A DNA stretch of 64,000 nucleotides from Stachybotrys elegans. Lineage: Eukaryota; Ascomycota; Sordariomycetes; Hypocreales; Stachybotryaceae. Shown piece after piece: positions 33,058 through 43,176 of the stretch (positions are counted from its first letter, which is position 1; each line of letters begins with the position of its first letter). A program made the translations under genes and the position numbers. A model generated the notes under the pieces. The model was not told where the DNA came from and searched no databases. It worked only from the letters and a program-made list of their open reading frames with translations. Where the stretch lies: contig JAGPNK010000013.1 in the NCBI GenBank assembly GCA_020746835.1, forward strand, positions 124,001-188,000, given 5' to 3'.

Positions 33058-35121
33058 CGAGATTCGGTACACGACAGACGGGAGTAGATTGATAAAGGGG
33101 AGGGAGATTGATTAGATGATCAGATTATTTCTCCAATGGGGGGTATGGGTATGGTGCCTTCCGATTGGCCAGCGAGGTGGTAGAAAAACATGTCGGCCAT
33201 GGAAAGCAAGACATGGCATCACCGCCAAGTGGGCCAAAGCATGATGGTCGGAGCACAAGAGATGAGGATTGCCAGGGAAGAGGGCTGGGGTTAGAGTGAG
33301 GGAAGCCGACCGAGCGCGCACCATGTGACTGAGGAAGCATGCGAGTGTTGATTGCCGAGCCGAACACACGGCAACGATACTTGTATACTTGTACAAATAG
33401 CAGAAAGAGGCAGGCAATTGTCGGTGGACAGACGCGATGGTGCGGCTTTACGGTAGCCGTAGCCGAGGTAAGCCGAGACCGGAATATTTCTCGATGTGCT
33501 TCGGCTGCTCTAACCGGGGAGGAGGGACAAGCGCACATAATTGAATTGAAAGGGGAGAAGGAAAAAAAGGAGAGTGGAGGGAAGTCATGTGGCAAAAAGA
33601 TTTGCCTTTCACGTTCCCCAGCATTGGGCCCCAAGGGAAGAAAGAGGAGGCGGGCGATAAGCGGGCGTCAAACTCGCACTGTACGGGGAGACGCGCGAAT
33701 GGGGATTTCAGCCATGTCGAGGCCTTGGGCCAGAGCCTCCTCCTCCGCGGAGGGTCATGCATGCATTGCATCCTATGCATCAGCTCATGCACGTCTGATT
33801 TGACGAATCATGACCAAGGCGAACATAATCCAGACGGATGGCAGCCGGACCACAAAACAAAACAACAAACAACAAACAAAACTGTTGGGCGACATGCTGG
33901 TAGTTTTTTCTTCTTGGGCTTTTGCTGGGAAATAACGGAATACGGAAAACATCTGATCGACCGTATGTTCAGCAATACCAAATCATACCGACCCCAGTCC
34001 CAGTCTGTAAGTACCTACCATGGGCTTGGCTGGGCCAACGCAAGCAACCTCCCTTTCAGCTACGGCGAGGAGCTGACCCGACGGGGACGGATGCAGCCAG
34101 AGACGCCCGCGGGGATGGAAAAATCCTGCTTCCCCCCTGGCACGTTCCTCTCAGATTAAGGAGTCGCGCAAGGTGAGCAAGGAGAAAGGTACATGCCGTG
34201 CATGTGTGTGTGTGTGTTCAGCCAGCCACACAGGCCAGCTGATTGATAAGTGCCTCGCTGCTTAATCAATCTCATCAATCAATCAATCATCCAGGGCATA
34301 CGCGACAGGGGGGCGTGCGCTGATTTTTTAGTGGCTACAAATCATTAGACCATCATCCGATGATGCTTTGCTGCAATTTTCCCACACAGCCCCCAACCCC
34401 TTTCTTCTAGTCCTACTTCTACTTCTACTTCCCAGTGTTCTGGAAAATCCCGATCAAACGAAACAACTAAAGACGACCCAGACCCCCTTCTGCGACACGA
34501 TTGTGGGTGCGCAGGCAAAGGACGGTAGTCAGCTCTGAGCGCTTTGATTGGCCCGATTGCACAACCCTACTGATTGATTAGCCAAGAGGGAAAAAAACCG
34601 CCCCCCGGCCCCAAAGCCCACCAGCCCGCCGGTAGTGTCTCGCACAGTGTGCTGCGTCCCCGATCCCGGCTCCCACGACGCCTCCAACAAATACCACGCT
34701 GCTCCTGTTGCACACACCCACCCTCTTTCGGCTTGGGGAGACCGTCCATTTCCTTGCTGGGCAATCGTCTACTTCTCTCTGTTTGGTCCCGACGCTGCCC
34801 ACCCATTCCGTTTTTACCTCATCGATTTTCCCCTTACACAGGAAAAAAAGCTTTATCCCGTCGTCATCCTTCGCCCACCGAGCCAAGTTTGAGTCCCTTC
34901 TTGCTCTGCTCGACTCATCTCTAGACCAAGTCTTCTATACCCGAGCATTGATTGTACTACATCATATCTCAACAGACGGAGCATCGACCTCCTCCTCCTC
35001 ACGCCCTTCTCTCCGATACGCGACACTCCTACTCGACGTCCCCCAATAGCTTGCATACCTCCGTCCCGCCTTTTTTGCCACACCATCACCTGTCCTCGAA
35101 ATCACACATAACAACTCCACG

Positions 35122-36972
35122 ATGGTGGACATGGCAACCTCGTCGGGCCTCATGCCCCCGGCGACTGATCTCGCCCACTCGGATGGCCTGGCGCCCTCTG
35201 TCGCCCCATCCCTCACATACTCGGACTCTTCAGATGACCAGGAAGAGCCTCGCACCGCCCCCCACACCCGCCAGCGACGAGCCTCTACTCGTCTCATTGC
35301 CCAGAGCGCCCAGGACATCAGGCGTATCACTGGCGAGACCACTGCCGAGTATGTTGGGCGGTGCTGCGGTGGTGGATGTTGTCTGATGAAGTCTCGCGCA
35401 ACCGAGCTCGAGTTCGAGAAGGTGGACCTCCCCGACAATGATGCTTTCCGCTCCTTGAACCTCAACATTGGCGAGATCCCCACCGTCTTGACCAACGTCA
35501 TTGACTTGCCGGAGCGAACCGTCTCCTTCAAGTCCATCCCCCGACCTACCGGCACCGGATCCCCCACCGACTCGGCCATCTCCTTCGGCTCCAATGACTC
35601 CCCCATTGAGTCCGCCACCAGCCAACTCAACCAGCTCTCTCTTGAGGAGCCGTCCAGCGACCCTGTCGACACCACCATCCAGCCCCCCAAGTTTGTTCAG
35701 CCACACCCTCCTTACCATGTTCACCCGGCGAGGATCCATAACACTCGCGAACTTACCAAGCCCGGCGCCGAGAAGCGCACCTATCACTTTGATATTGACA
35801 TCACCGACTACCCCGAGGAGGAGGCCAATGACTGGAAAGTTGGCGGTGCCATTGGCGTCATGGCCCCAAACTGCGATACCGTCGTCGAGGACGCTCTGGA
35901 CGCGCTCATGGTGCCTCGGTTCCAGCGTGACAAGCCCGTCTTGATGAAGACGACCTCGGGCCGATGGCCTACTGTTTGGGGAGATGACAAGCCACGCGAA
36001 TTGGTCACCACCCGCCGTGACCTTCTCACCTGGTGCACCGACGTCCAGTCCTACCCGCCTACCAAGCCGTTCCTCAGGGTCATGGCTGAGCATGCCGCCG
36101 CCGAGAACGAAAAGAAGATTCTCAACTTTCTGTGTTCCGCCGAGGGCCAGGGTGTGTTCTGTGACTTTAGGACTGGACCCCACGTCACCGTCTCCCAGAT
36201 GCTACATGCGTTCCCCAGCTCGCACCCGCCCCTGGAGGACTTCTTGTCCAACACGCAGCCCCTGATGCCCCGCTTCTATTCCCTCTCCAACGACCCCCAC
36301 GAGTCGTTCCAGACCCGCGACAACAAGCAGCACCGTCTCATCGAGATTGCCGTCACGGTGCATGAGTCGAACGATTGGCGTCTCGGCTCCCGAACCGGTG
36401 TTGGCTCGGGCTTCTTCGAGAGGCAGGCTCAGAAGGTCCTCAAGGCTCAGCGGGCCGGCGAGAAGGTCCCCGACATCTACGTGCCCATGTTCAAGGGCCT
36501 GATGGCGAACCCCTTGGCCAAGCAGTTCAACACCGACGGGCCTATGCTGCTGATTGGTGCTGGCGTGGGCATCGCCCCCTTCCGTGGATTCGTGCAGCGC
36601 CGTCTGAAGCAGGCCAACTGCGCCAACAAGGTGTGGGTGCTACAGGGCATCCGTGACTCTCTCGTCGACGAGATCTACAGCGGCGAATGGGGCGTACACG
36701 AAGACGAGGTCAAGCGCGTGGTGCAGAGCCGTCGTGGCGAGGGCCGCTACGTCCAGGAAGAGGTCCGAAACCAGGCCGACCTGGTCTGGTACATTATCAA
36801 CTCGGTTGATGGCCGCGTCTTTGTTTGCGGAAGTTCCAGGGGCATGGGCGAGGGCGTCGAGAGCGCCTTGGTTGACGTCGCCATGGCCAAGGGCAACCTC
36901 GGCCGCGAGGAGGCTGCTGAGTTCTGGAAGCTGAAGAAGGAAGCCGGGCAGTACATTGCGGAGACGTGGTAG
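35122..36972 (+). CDS. CPR-like FAD/NADPH oxidoreductase lacking the FMN domain
   Basis: Predicted 616-residue flavoprotein in one exon. Residues about 215-616 match the connecting, FAD and NADPH domains of the cytochrome P450 reductase/sulfite reductase family. The FAD motif is R384-F-Y-S387, the flavin loop 'GVGSGFF' is near 426, the pyrophosphate loop is 'GAGVGIAPFRGF' (479-490), 'VFVCGSSRGMGEGVESAL' is near 566, and the terminal aromatic is Trp616, which in CPR stacks on the flavin. The flavodoxin-like FMN domain is absent. In its place is a low-complexity N-terminus with a striking CCGGGCC motif at 81-87. Electrons would have to leave the FAD by another partner, or the enzyme is a single-flavin oxidoreductase. 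It is annotated in fungi under several reductase names; the partner is unknown to me. Confidence 0.85.
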   Translation: MVDMATSSGLMPPATDLAHSDGLAPSVAPSLTYSDSSDDQEEPRTAPHTRQRRASTRLIAQSAQDIRRITGETTAEYVGRCCGGGCCLMKSRATELEFEKVDLPDNDAFRSLNLNIGEIPTVLTNVIDLPERTVSFKSIPRPTGTGSPTDSAISFGSNDSPIESATSQLNQLSLEEPSSDPVDTTIQPPKFVQPHPPYHVHPARIHNTRELTKPGAEKRTYHFDIDITDYPEEEANDWKVGGAIGVMAPNCDTVVEDALDALMVPRFQRDKPVLMKTTSGRWPTVWGDDKPRELVTTRRDLLTWCTDVQSYPPTKPFLRVMAEHAAAENEKKILNFLCSAEGQGVFCDFRTGPHVTVSQMLHAFPSSHPPLEDFLSNTQPLMPRFYSLSNDPHESFQTRDNKQHRLIEIAVTVHESNDWRLGSRTGVGSGFFERQAQKVLKAQRAGEKVPDIYVPMFKGLMANPLAKQFNTDGPMLLIGAGVGIAPFRGFVQRRLKQANCANKVWVLQGIRDSLVDEIYSGEWGVHEDEVKRVVQSRRGEGRYVQEEVRNQADLVWYIINSVDGRVFVCGSSRGMGEGVESALVDVAMAKGNLGREEAAEFWKLKKEAGQYIAETW

Positions 36973-39151
36973 ATGCTCGTCAGCCACGCATTTGCTCTGC
37001 ACTTTCCTACGGTTCTTTCCTCAATGCCCTCATTTCATCGCATTGCCTCATCAATAGGCGTACGGGCCACGACAAGATGAACAAGACCAACACTGGTCAC
37101 GGCGGCATTCCTGGCATCGAAAGTTTTTATGTTTCAACTGGTACATGATAGTGAGCATTTTCAACGGAGTTTGGGGTTATCGGACATAGAGGCACGAGGC
37201 CGTTGCCAACGACAAAATTAGATGCACACACAACGACACTCAGCACGGGTCTCTGGTATCGGGAAGGACGGAGCATCATCACACGGAGCTTACATGTCAC
37301 ATGATTTTTGATTGTAGTATATTGATCCAGCCTATCTGGAAGCTGTCTGTTTCTGGTATATCACTACATACCGCGCTATATACTTTGGTTCGACATATTT
37401 GGTTCCGCGATCTATGGCTGTGAATGACTTAGGGAATGGTGAATACTAGGTTACAGATGACACGAGACGGTTGATCGGATTATTAAAATATACAGATGGC
37501 AACAGGGCAACCATCATTGTTCGCATAGGTACACTATTGTTCTTTTTCCTCACTGCACGCACCTGCTAAATGAACCAGGCAGCTGAAGTGGACTGATCAC
37601 ATCACATGCGACAATGCACGCACGACATATGCAAAGAGAATTAGCAAGTATCGACGATTCATGTCGTACGTTGCAAGTGGAAAGAATGTGAACTAAAGTT
37701 AAGCGGACATGCACAGTTGTTGATAATCCCGCGCGCGGCTATTATAAATCCGCGTAAGCAGAACCCAAGCTAGCAACACCAACAAACAACCCCATCTCCC
37801 TGACCGTATTGGAGGGGGACCGGGAATACGTCAGGCGATGCTCGGCTTATACTAAAACCGGCGAGAAGCTGAGTGATGATTGGCAAGAATACAGGTCAGC
37901 GGCGCCAGGGGTAGTAAAAAACGTGACAGCGTAACGCTATCACGTATGTTCGTGACCCCAACGCCGGCTGGTTCCAAGTGGAAAGATAAGGGTCAAGCTC
38001 CCGATAGCTACGGTTGGACGAGGTGCTGGATAATCATGACTTGACGCTGACGAAGCAGGGCGCATCGCCGCACGTCCCACGGGTTGATACGTGGTCTTTG
38101 GCAGAGTGCGTTTTGGGGCCCGCTTTACTAAGAGGTTCATGGCAATTACGGCACGATAGCGTCTCAAGCGATGGAACGGTACAGAGTAAAAAAAACAAGC
38201 AAAACAAGGGACGTGGGAATGAGACAAGTGGGAAGGGCCACGACGTCAGTTGCCTCCCTCCCCGTGTGTGTTGTGTTTGGTGTGTATGTGGTGTGTGGAT
38301 GAGGCAACGAGAGATTAGGTAGTGAGCGAGACGAGTTTCCCGCCCGTTTCGAGGACGGCAAGCGACCGAACTCTGAAGCTTGGCCCGTTGGCCACGGCGC
38401 TGACTTATGCGCGGCCCAGCCGATGTCCCCACAAGGTGCTGGAAACCATCCGGATTCATCATCATCTTGTCAGCAGTATTTTCCCCTCGACGTGCGGGCG
38501 GCTTGCGGTGAAACAAGCAAGGGCCCTCACCCCTCCTCCCCCCACCTTCATCCCACTTTGCATGCGGGTTGTCCAGGGCTCTCTCTCTACCGAGCTTGTA
38601 TACCTCCTCTCTCTCTCTTCATATGTACGGTATTATTCAGCATGAGAAATTCTGACGGATAGCTGAAGTTGGTTGCTGTGTCGTGGAGGAGACGAGCAAA
38701 CATCGTGATGTTCGCGGCATGGAGAAAAAAAAGAAAGCACTAACATCGGCCCATCCACCATTACACCATAGTGGGGGAGGGGCAAAGACAATGGAATGGC
38801 TTCTTGAGCGCACCATTTCTCCCCAAGGGTACTCCGTATTACTACCTCTTCGCCGGTAGTTGACTGTGGTGTACCCAAGGAGAAACAGGGGGGTCCATCC
38901 CGTGACATTAGCCGCATCGTCGTTCTAGGCATCAACTGCTGCTTCGATGACCTTCTCTCCTTCCCATATCTATGTACTCACCTCCTGCCCTCCCAACCAT
39001 TATTCGTTCGATGCTACCGGCGCCTCCACTTTATTTCCTGCAACTCCTTCCCTGAGTACCGCCGCCTCTCCTGCCCGCCCTGCATCAATAGCGCTGGGTC
39101 CCAATCTAGATCCATCTCCATATCCCAGATCCATCTCGCCAGCCGCCCATC
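36973..39151. other. Intergenic region between flavoprotein and nitroreductase genes
   Basis: No supportable gene in 2.2 kb. The stretch 37200-37750 is relatively AT-rich with short TATA-like elements. A near-perfect palindrome lies at 37921-37945. The last 600 nt is CT-rich and likely the promoter and leader of the nitroreductase gene. Confidence 0.55.
37921..37945. repeat. Near-perfect 12-bp palindrome with one central base
   Basis: ACGTGACAGCGT, A, ACGCTATCACGT. The arms pair at eleven of twelve positions and the outer ends carry ACGTGA/TCACGT half-sites. It may be a dimer-binding site, but no assigned role can be shown. Confidence 0.75.
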
Positions 39152-39919
39152 ATGCTCTTCGCTCGACGACTCGCGCATATAAAGCCCAGCCGCCTGCTGC
39201 CCCTCTCCCGTCTTGCCTCCCCTTCCTCCTCACTCTCATCTCAACAACCATTCATCCACTCCACTGCCACCAGACTCTTCTCTACCTCCAAGCACAATCT
39301 CCTCCCATCATCCAACATGGCCGACACTCTTATCAAGCTCGCTGAGCAGCGCCGCACCTTCTACGCTCTCAACAAGGACCTCCCCATCTCCAAGGAGCGC
39401 GTTGTCGAGATCGTTAAGGCCTTCACCCTCTCCACCCCCTCCTCCTTCAACTCCCAGACCACCCGCGTCCTCGTCCTCTTCGGCGACGAGCACGACAAGC
39501 TCTGGGACGCCGCCGGCGAGATCCTCAAGAGCATCGTCTCCGCTGACCAGTGGGAGAGCACCTCTGCCCGCATCAACGGCTTCAAGGCCGGTGCCGGCAC
39601 TGTCCTCTTCTTCGTCGAGCAGGAGGGCGTCAACGCCATGCAGACCGCCTTTGCCGCCTATGCCGACAAGTTCCCCGGCTGGGCTGACCAGAGCGCCGGC
39701 ATGCAGCAGCTCCTGACCTGGACCGCCTTCGTTGCCGAGGGTCTCGGTGCCAACCTCCAGCACTACAGCCCCCTCATTGACCAGAAGGTCGCCGATGAGT
39801 GGAAGATCCCCGCCGGCTGGAAGCTCAACGCTCAGCTCGTCTTCGGTGGCCGTGCCGGCGAGGCTGGCCCCAAGGAGTTCAAGCCCGTTGACGAGCGCGT
39901 CAAGGTTGCTGGTCTGTAA
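39152..39919 (+). CDS. Hbn1/Frm2-type nitroreductase family protein
   Basis: FMN-dependent nitroreductase-like protein of the fungal Hbn1/Frm2 group, linked in yeast to redox and fatty-acid responses. The frame from ATG 39152 gives 255 residues, with an N-terminal 55-residue extension rich in Arg, Ser and Leu and no acidic residues, as in a mitochondrial presequence. A second ATG at 39317 gives the bare 200-residue enzyme, starting 'MADTLIKLAEQRRTFYALNK'. Family features include the early 'RRTFYALNKDLPISKERV' and the late 'LGANLQHYSPLIDQKVADEW' and 'LNAQLVFGGRAGEAGPKEF'. It is a single exon. Both starts may be used, giving two locations. Confidence 0.88.
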   Translation: MLFARRLAHIKPSRLLPLSRLASPSSSLSSQQPFIHSTATRLFSTSKHNLLPSSNMADTLIKLAEQRRTFYALNKDLPISKERVVEIVKAFTLSTPSSFNSQTTRVLVLFGDEHDKLWDAAGEILKSIVSADQWESTSARINGFKAGAGTVLFFVEQEGVNAMQTAFAAYADKFPGWADQSAGMQQLLTWTAFVAEGLGANLQHYSPLIDQKVADEWKIPAGWKLNAQLVFGGRAGEAGPKEFKPVDERVKVAGL

Positions 39920-40333
39920 ATCATGACTTGGACCAAACAACAAGAAGAAAAAAAAACCGACATAAAACACCAAAAACATACACAGCCATAAAGACACAAG
40001 AGTCTATAAACATAGAGCAAGCGTGCTGCAATTCACTGGAAAGATCTCAAACGCCCGGCACACCACCGGCGCTGGATCTAGGAGGATATCGAACGTCTTG
40101 GAGATAGACGGTTCTGTTTTCGCGGGTCCTCTCCTCCTCGATGTTCTTCTTTATCATAGATATTTCTACATAGAAGTACCTGATGCAAGCGACATCTCGC
40201 AAGCAATAGATTTTGCCTCCAAACAATTGTTATCTCTGTGGTGACCGTGTATATCCTACAGCAATGTTTCAGGAGCCTCTTTGTACTGTTTTTCACAACT
40301 AATATCATACAGCCTCGTCACATGTCAAGTCTA
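39920..40333. other. Convergent intergenic region (nitroreductase / psd1)
   Basis: The 3' flanks of convergent genes, with an A-rich stretch right after the nitroreductase stop. No gene is seen. Confidence 0.6.
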
Positions 40334-42065
40334 CTATTCAAGAACTCTCCCCAGAGCCTGACCCATCTTGACGGTTTGTCCCTTTTCCACCGCCCATGTC
40401 CATCCCTTCTTATGATGGGCTTCATCCGTCTGGGACGCAGGTGCCTCGAAGACAAGCACAATGGTGCTGCCCAGCTGGAACCCACCCATCTCGTCACCCC
40501 TCCGAAGAGCGTGGCCCTGAAGCACGGGGCTCGCGTTGGCATACGTCGCCTCTGCGAAGCCGAGGTAGGGCTCGCCGCGCTGCGCAGCCTCCTCCGCGGC
40601 ACGGTCCGCCGCCGTGTCCGTCGTCAGGCTGTTGGTGCGCAGCTCGCGGTCAAAGTTGATCTTGATGGATCCCACATTGGTGGCGCCGACGGGGATGTAG
40701 CTAAAGAAACCCCAGCGCCACCGGCCCAGCAGGACCACGCGCTCGTTGAGGGTAAACAGGCCGGGCAGCGTCCTCTGCAGGTACGGCGACACACTGTACA
40801 GCTCGCCGGCAAAGTGGCGTCGCCTCTCGACGACCCAATTCGTGGGGGAGTGGAAGCGGTGGTAGTCGCCGGGTGCCAGGTAGATGACGGCGTAGTACAG
40901 GGCGGTCGACTTATCGGTGGACAGGAAGTCGTACCAGGGCTTGTCGCCGAGGGCCAGCTCGGCACGAACCTCTGAGACTGCCGACTGCGAAGATCCAGTA
41001 GACTCATCCTTGATGGACATCTTTCTGGCCTTGGAAGGGCCCGTCATAAGATCCGGAAGCGTGTATGGGATACCGTTGACCTTGGCGAACTCTTCGTCCT
41101 GCTTGATGAGATCCTCACCAGCAGATATCTCCCTGTGATCCTTGGGAGCATCACCGGGAGTCAGGAACGAGGCGGCGTCCGAAATGCTTGACGGCGGCGT
41201 ATTCCTTCCCAGCAGAGCGTCGACACTGTACGTCATGCCCTTTACCTGCTCAATGTCACCGCCCTCGATCTGGCCGTATTGGAGCACCTTGCCGTCAGAC
41301 GGGCATAGAAGAGCGTGGGTATCGGGGTCGAGAGGTCGAGCGCCAGGCTTGAGGGTTCGGTAGAAGAAGGCGGCCAGGTTAGGGTAGACGTGAAGATCCG
41401 GTTCGGATACCTCATCGAGGCTGCAACTGTTAGCATCCTCCGGCGCTTATAGGAGCGGAACTGCGTACTTGACTCCAAAAATGAACGAGTATAGCTTGAA
41501 ACCGGGAACGCGCAGATAGTAAGGAATTGTGAGTTCGTTGAACTTGCCCCAGAGTCGCGAGATGGCCTTCAGCGGCAGCGTAGACATGACCTGGACTTGC
41601 CTGGAGGGTAAGTTAGCTTCGGTCTTAGTAAAAAAAAAAAAGAGAGAAAAAAAAAGAACCATATTGCTGTGCTTCTTACCATGGACCATCAGGACGTATT
41701 CTAGGTCGCGGTTTTGGCGACCTCGTGCCATCACCACCATCTTCGAGCTCCTTCTGCCTCTCCTGCTCCCGCGCCGTGACCCTATAGAACTGGACAAGGC
41801 CCAGGAAGCCAATGCCAAGCCCAACAGGAATCTGGTACCATGTAATCTTGGAGTTGCGCAGAGCTTCGCCGAGCCGCTGGGAGAAGCGCGGACGCTTGCC
41901 GGAGGTAGACGAATAGAATCGAGCGGATGGCGGGAGCTGGCGCGGAAGTCGAGGCCTGGGGACAATGGCGACATGGCGCACGGCGCAGCCAAAGCAGCGG
42001 CCTCGACCAGCCTCGATGCCGGATCTTGCGAGCCGCGGCCCGGGCGCGGCTACTAGCGTCGACAT
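40334..42065 (-). CDS. psd1: Mitochondrial phosphatidylserine decarboxylase
   Basis: Inner-membrane enzyme making phosphatidylethanolamine from phosphatidylserine, 534 residues. There are three exons on the minus strand, 42065-41680, 41600-41469 and 41420-40334, with introns of 79 and 48 nt. The N-terminus is Arg-rich (mitochondrial presequence), followed by a transmembrane segment near residue 85, 'WYQIPVGLGIGFLGLVQFYR'. Splicing restores the family string 'FGVNLDEVSEPDLHVYPNL'. The substrate region is 'YLAPGDYHRFHSPTNW'. The self-cleavage site is LGST, with cleavage expected between Gly490 and Ser491, yielding the pyruvoyl alpha subunit of 44 residues. An unconserved insert rich in Ser and Lys lies in the middle. 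Confidence 0.96.
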
Positions 42066-43176
42066 GTTTGAATAAAACCTGTCTAAGCAATTGCGAATAG
42101 TCGCAGCTCGAGGGAGGGACACGGCTGGGCTGGCTGACGGGGGGGATGCAAAAAGGCAATGACGCAGAAAAGAGTGGAGAGATAGGCCGTCGAATCGAAT
42201 TGCGCCTGCGAAGAGTCGGTGACAATATCTCCCGTGTCCCGAGACAGCGGACTTGATGGCTACTGGACGGGCGGTAGGTGCTGGGTACTTGCCTGTACTT
42301 TGGAGGGAGCTGTCGATGGGAGAAGGTACCTGGCGGCCCGTGCGCTGCGGCGAGATGGAGAGAAGAGCTGATGGACGGCAGCTGAAAGTGCGGGCAAGCA
42401 TGATGCCGGAAGAAATTGGCCAAGGTTGGTAAGGCCCTGTTCCTATTTGGCCGGGGCTTTTCAGAAGACAAGGCCTCATTCCAAAGTCCAAGAGGAATGT
42501 TCAGCCCTCGGCAGATGACTGCCCTTGAAGTGACAGGATGCTTGCTCCCGCACCTTAGAAGGCTGCTAGGCGTGGGGCTGAAGCGGAAGCAGGCACCGCG
42601 GGTACCTTGCTTCGTTGGTGCCACGGTGGAAGCTTGCTAGAGGTACCTGTATGTACCGAGCCACGAGCCCGCCTATTGGCCCGTAGCTGTCCCGTCGCTT
42701 TGGAGCCCTTGTCGCCAGGTTTCACTTTCCAGGCTCTTGCCCAACCACAAGTCGCCGGCCTTGCCTCGATCTTGCCATCATCTGTCCCGTCGCACGGCAT
42801 CACCAAACCCAAACAGCAAGCACCAGTACCACCACCATGAGCTGACTAACCTGCTCGTCGCCCGTGGCCTGACTTGCTTTTTCCAACCCAATCTCGTATT
42901 AATCTTTTAAATCGCACGCACCCCCTTCGATTCCCCTCGTCGCCCGCGCTGTTCTCGCAAGCTCCAGACTCCCTGACCGATGCTACTGATTGCCTGTTCT
43001 GCGACCCCCCGGAGCTCTTGATATGTTGTCGCCCACTGCCGGCTCTCTACTCGTCTTCTCCATAGTGCCACTGTCGACTTGACTGCCCATTGCCCGGAGC
43101 ATCGCCTGTGTCTCACCAACTCCGCCTCTTCCCGTCAATATACTTCGTCGCGTGCTCGCAGCATAGTCGTCCCGCC
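42066..43176. promoter_or_regulatory. Divergent promoter region of psd1 and the UBL-domain gene
   Basis: 1.1 kb between two divergent starts. No gene is seen. An in-frame open stretch continues upstream of the chosen psd1 ATG (to about 42490) but lacks the basic character of a presequence. The right-hand 300 nt is CT-rich and is probably leader of the UBL-domain gene. Confidence 0.5.

Larger units (their letters stand above)
29932..35121. other. Gene-free 5.2-kb divergent region (P450 / flavoprotein)
   Basis: I find no gene here on either strand. Frames are under 200 codons, without domain content or a consistent splice series. Composition is mixed and not strongly AT-rich, so heavy RIP of an old transposon is not evident. 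The last 700 nt (about 34400-35121) is CT-rich and is the likely promoter and leader of the flavoprotein gene. Two perfect hairpins are listed separately. Confidence 0.55.

Noticed and set aside
35230..36183. 317-codon antisense frame over the flavoprotein gene
   Set aside because: Gly/Val/Leu-rich mirror frame with no recognisable domain.
28218..36972. Secondary-metabolite gene cluster around the P450
   Set aside because: No terpene, polyketide or peptide synthase, transporter or cluster regulator is present. The neighbours are fibrillarin and a reductase 5 kb away.
42066..42490. Longer N-terminus for psd1
   Set aside because: The upstream in-frame codons do not look like a mitochondrial presequence, whereas the ATG at 42065 starts an Arg-rich one.
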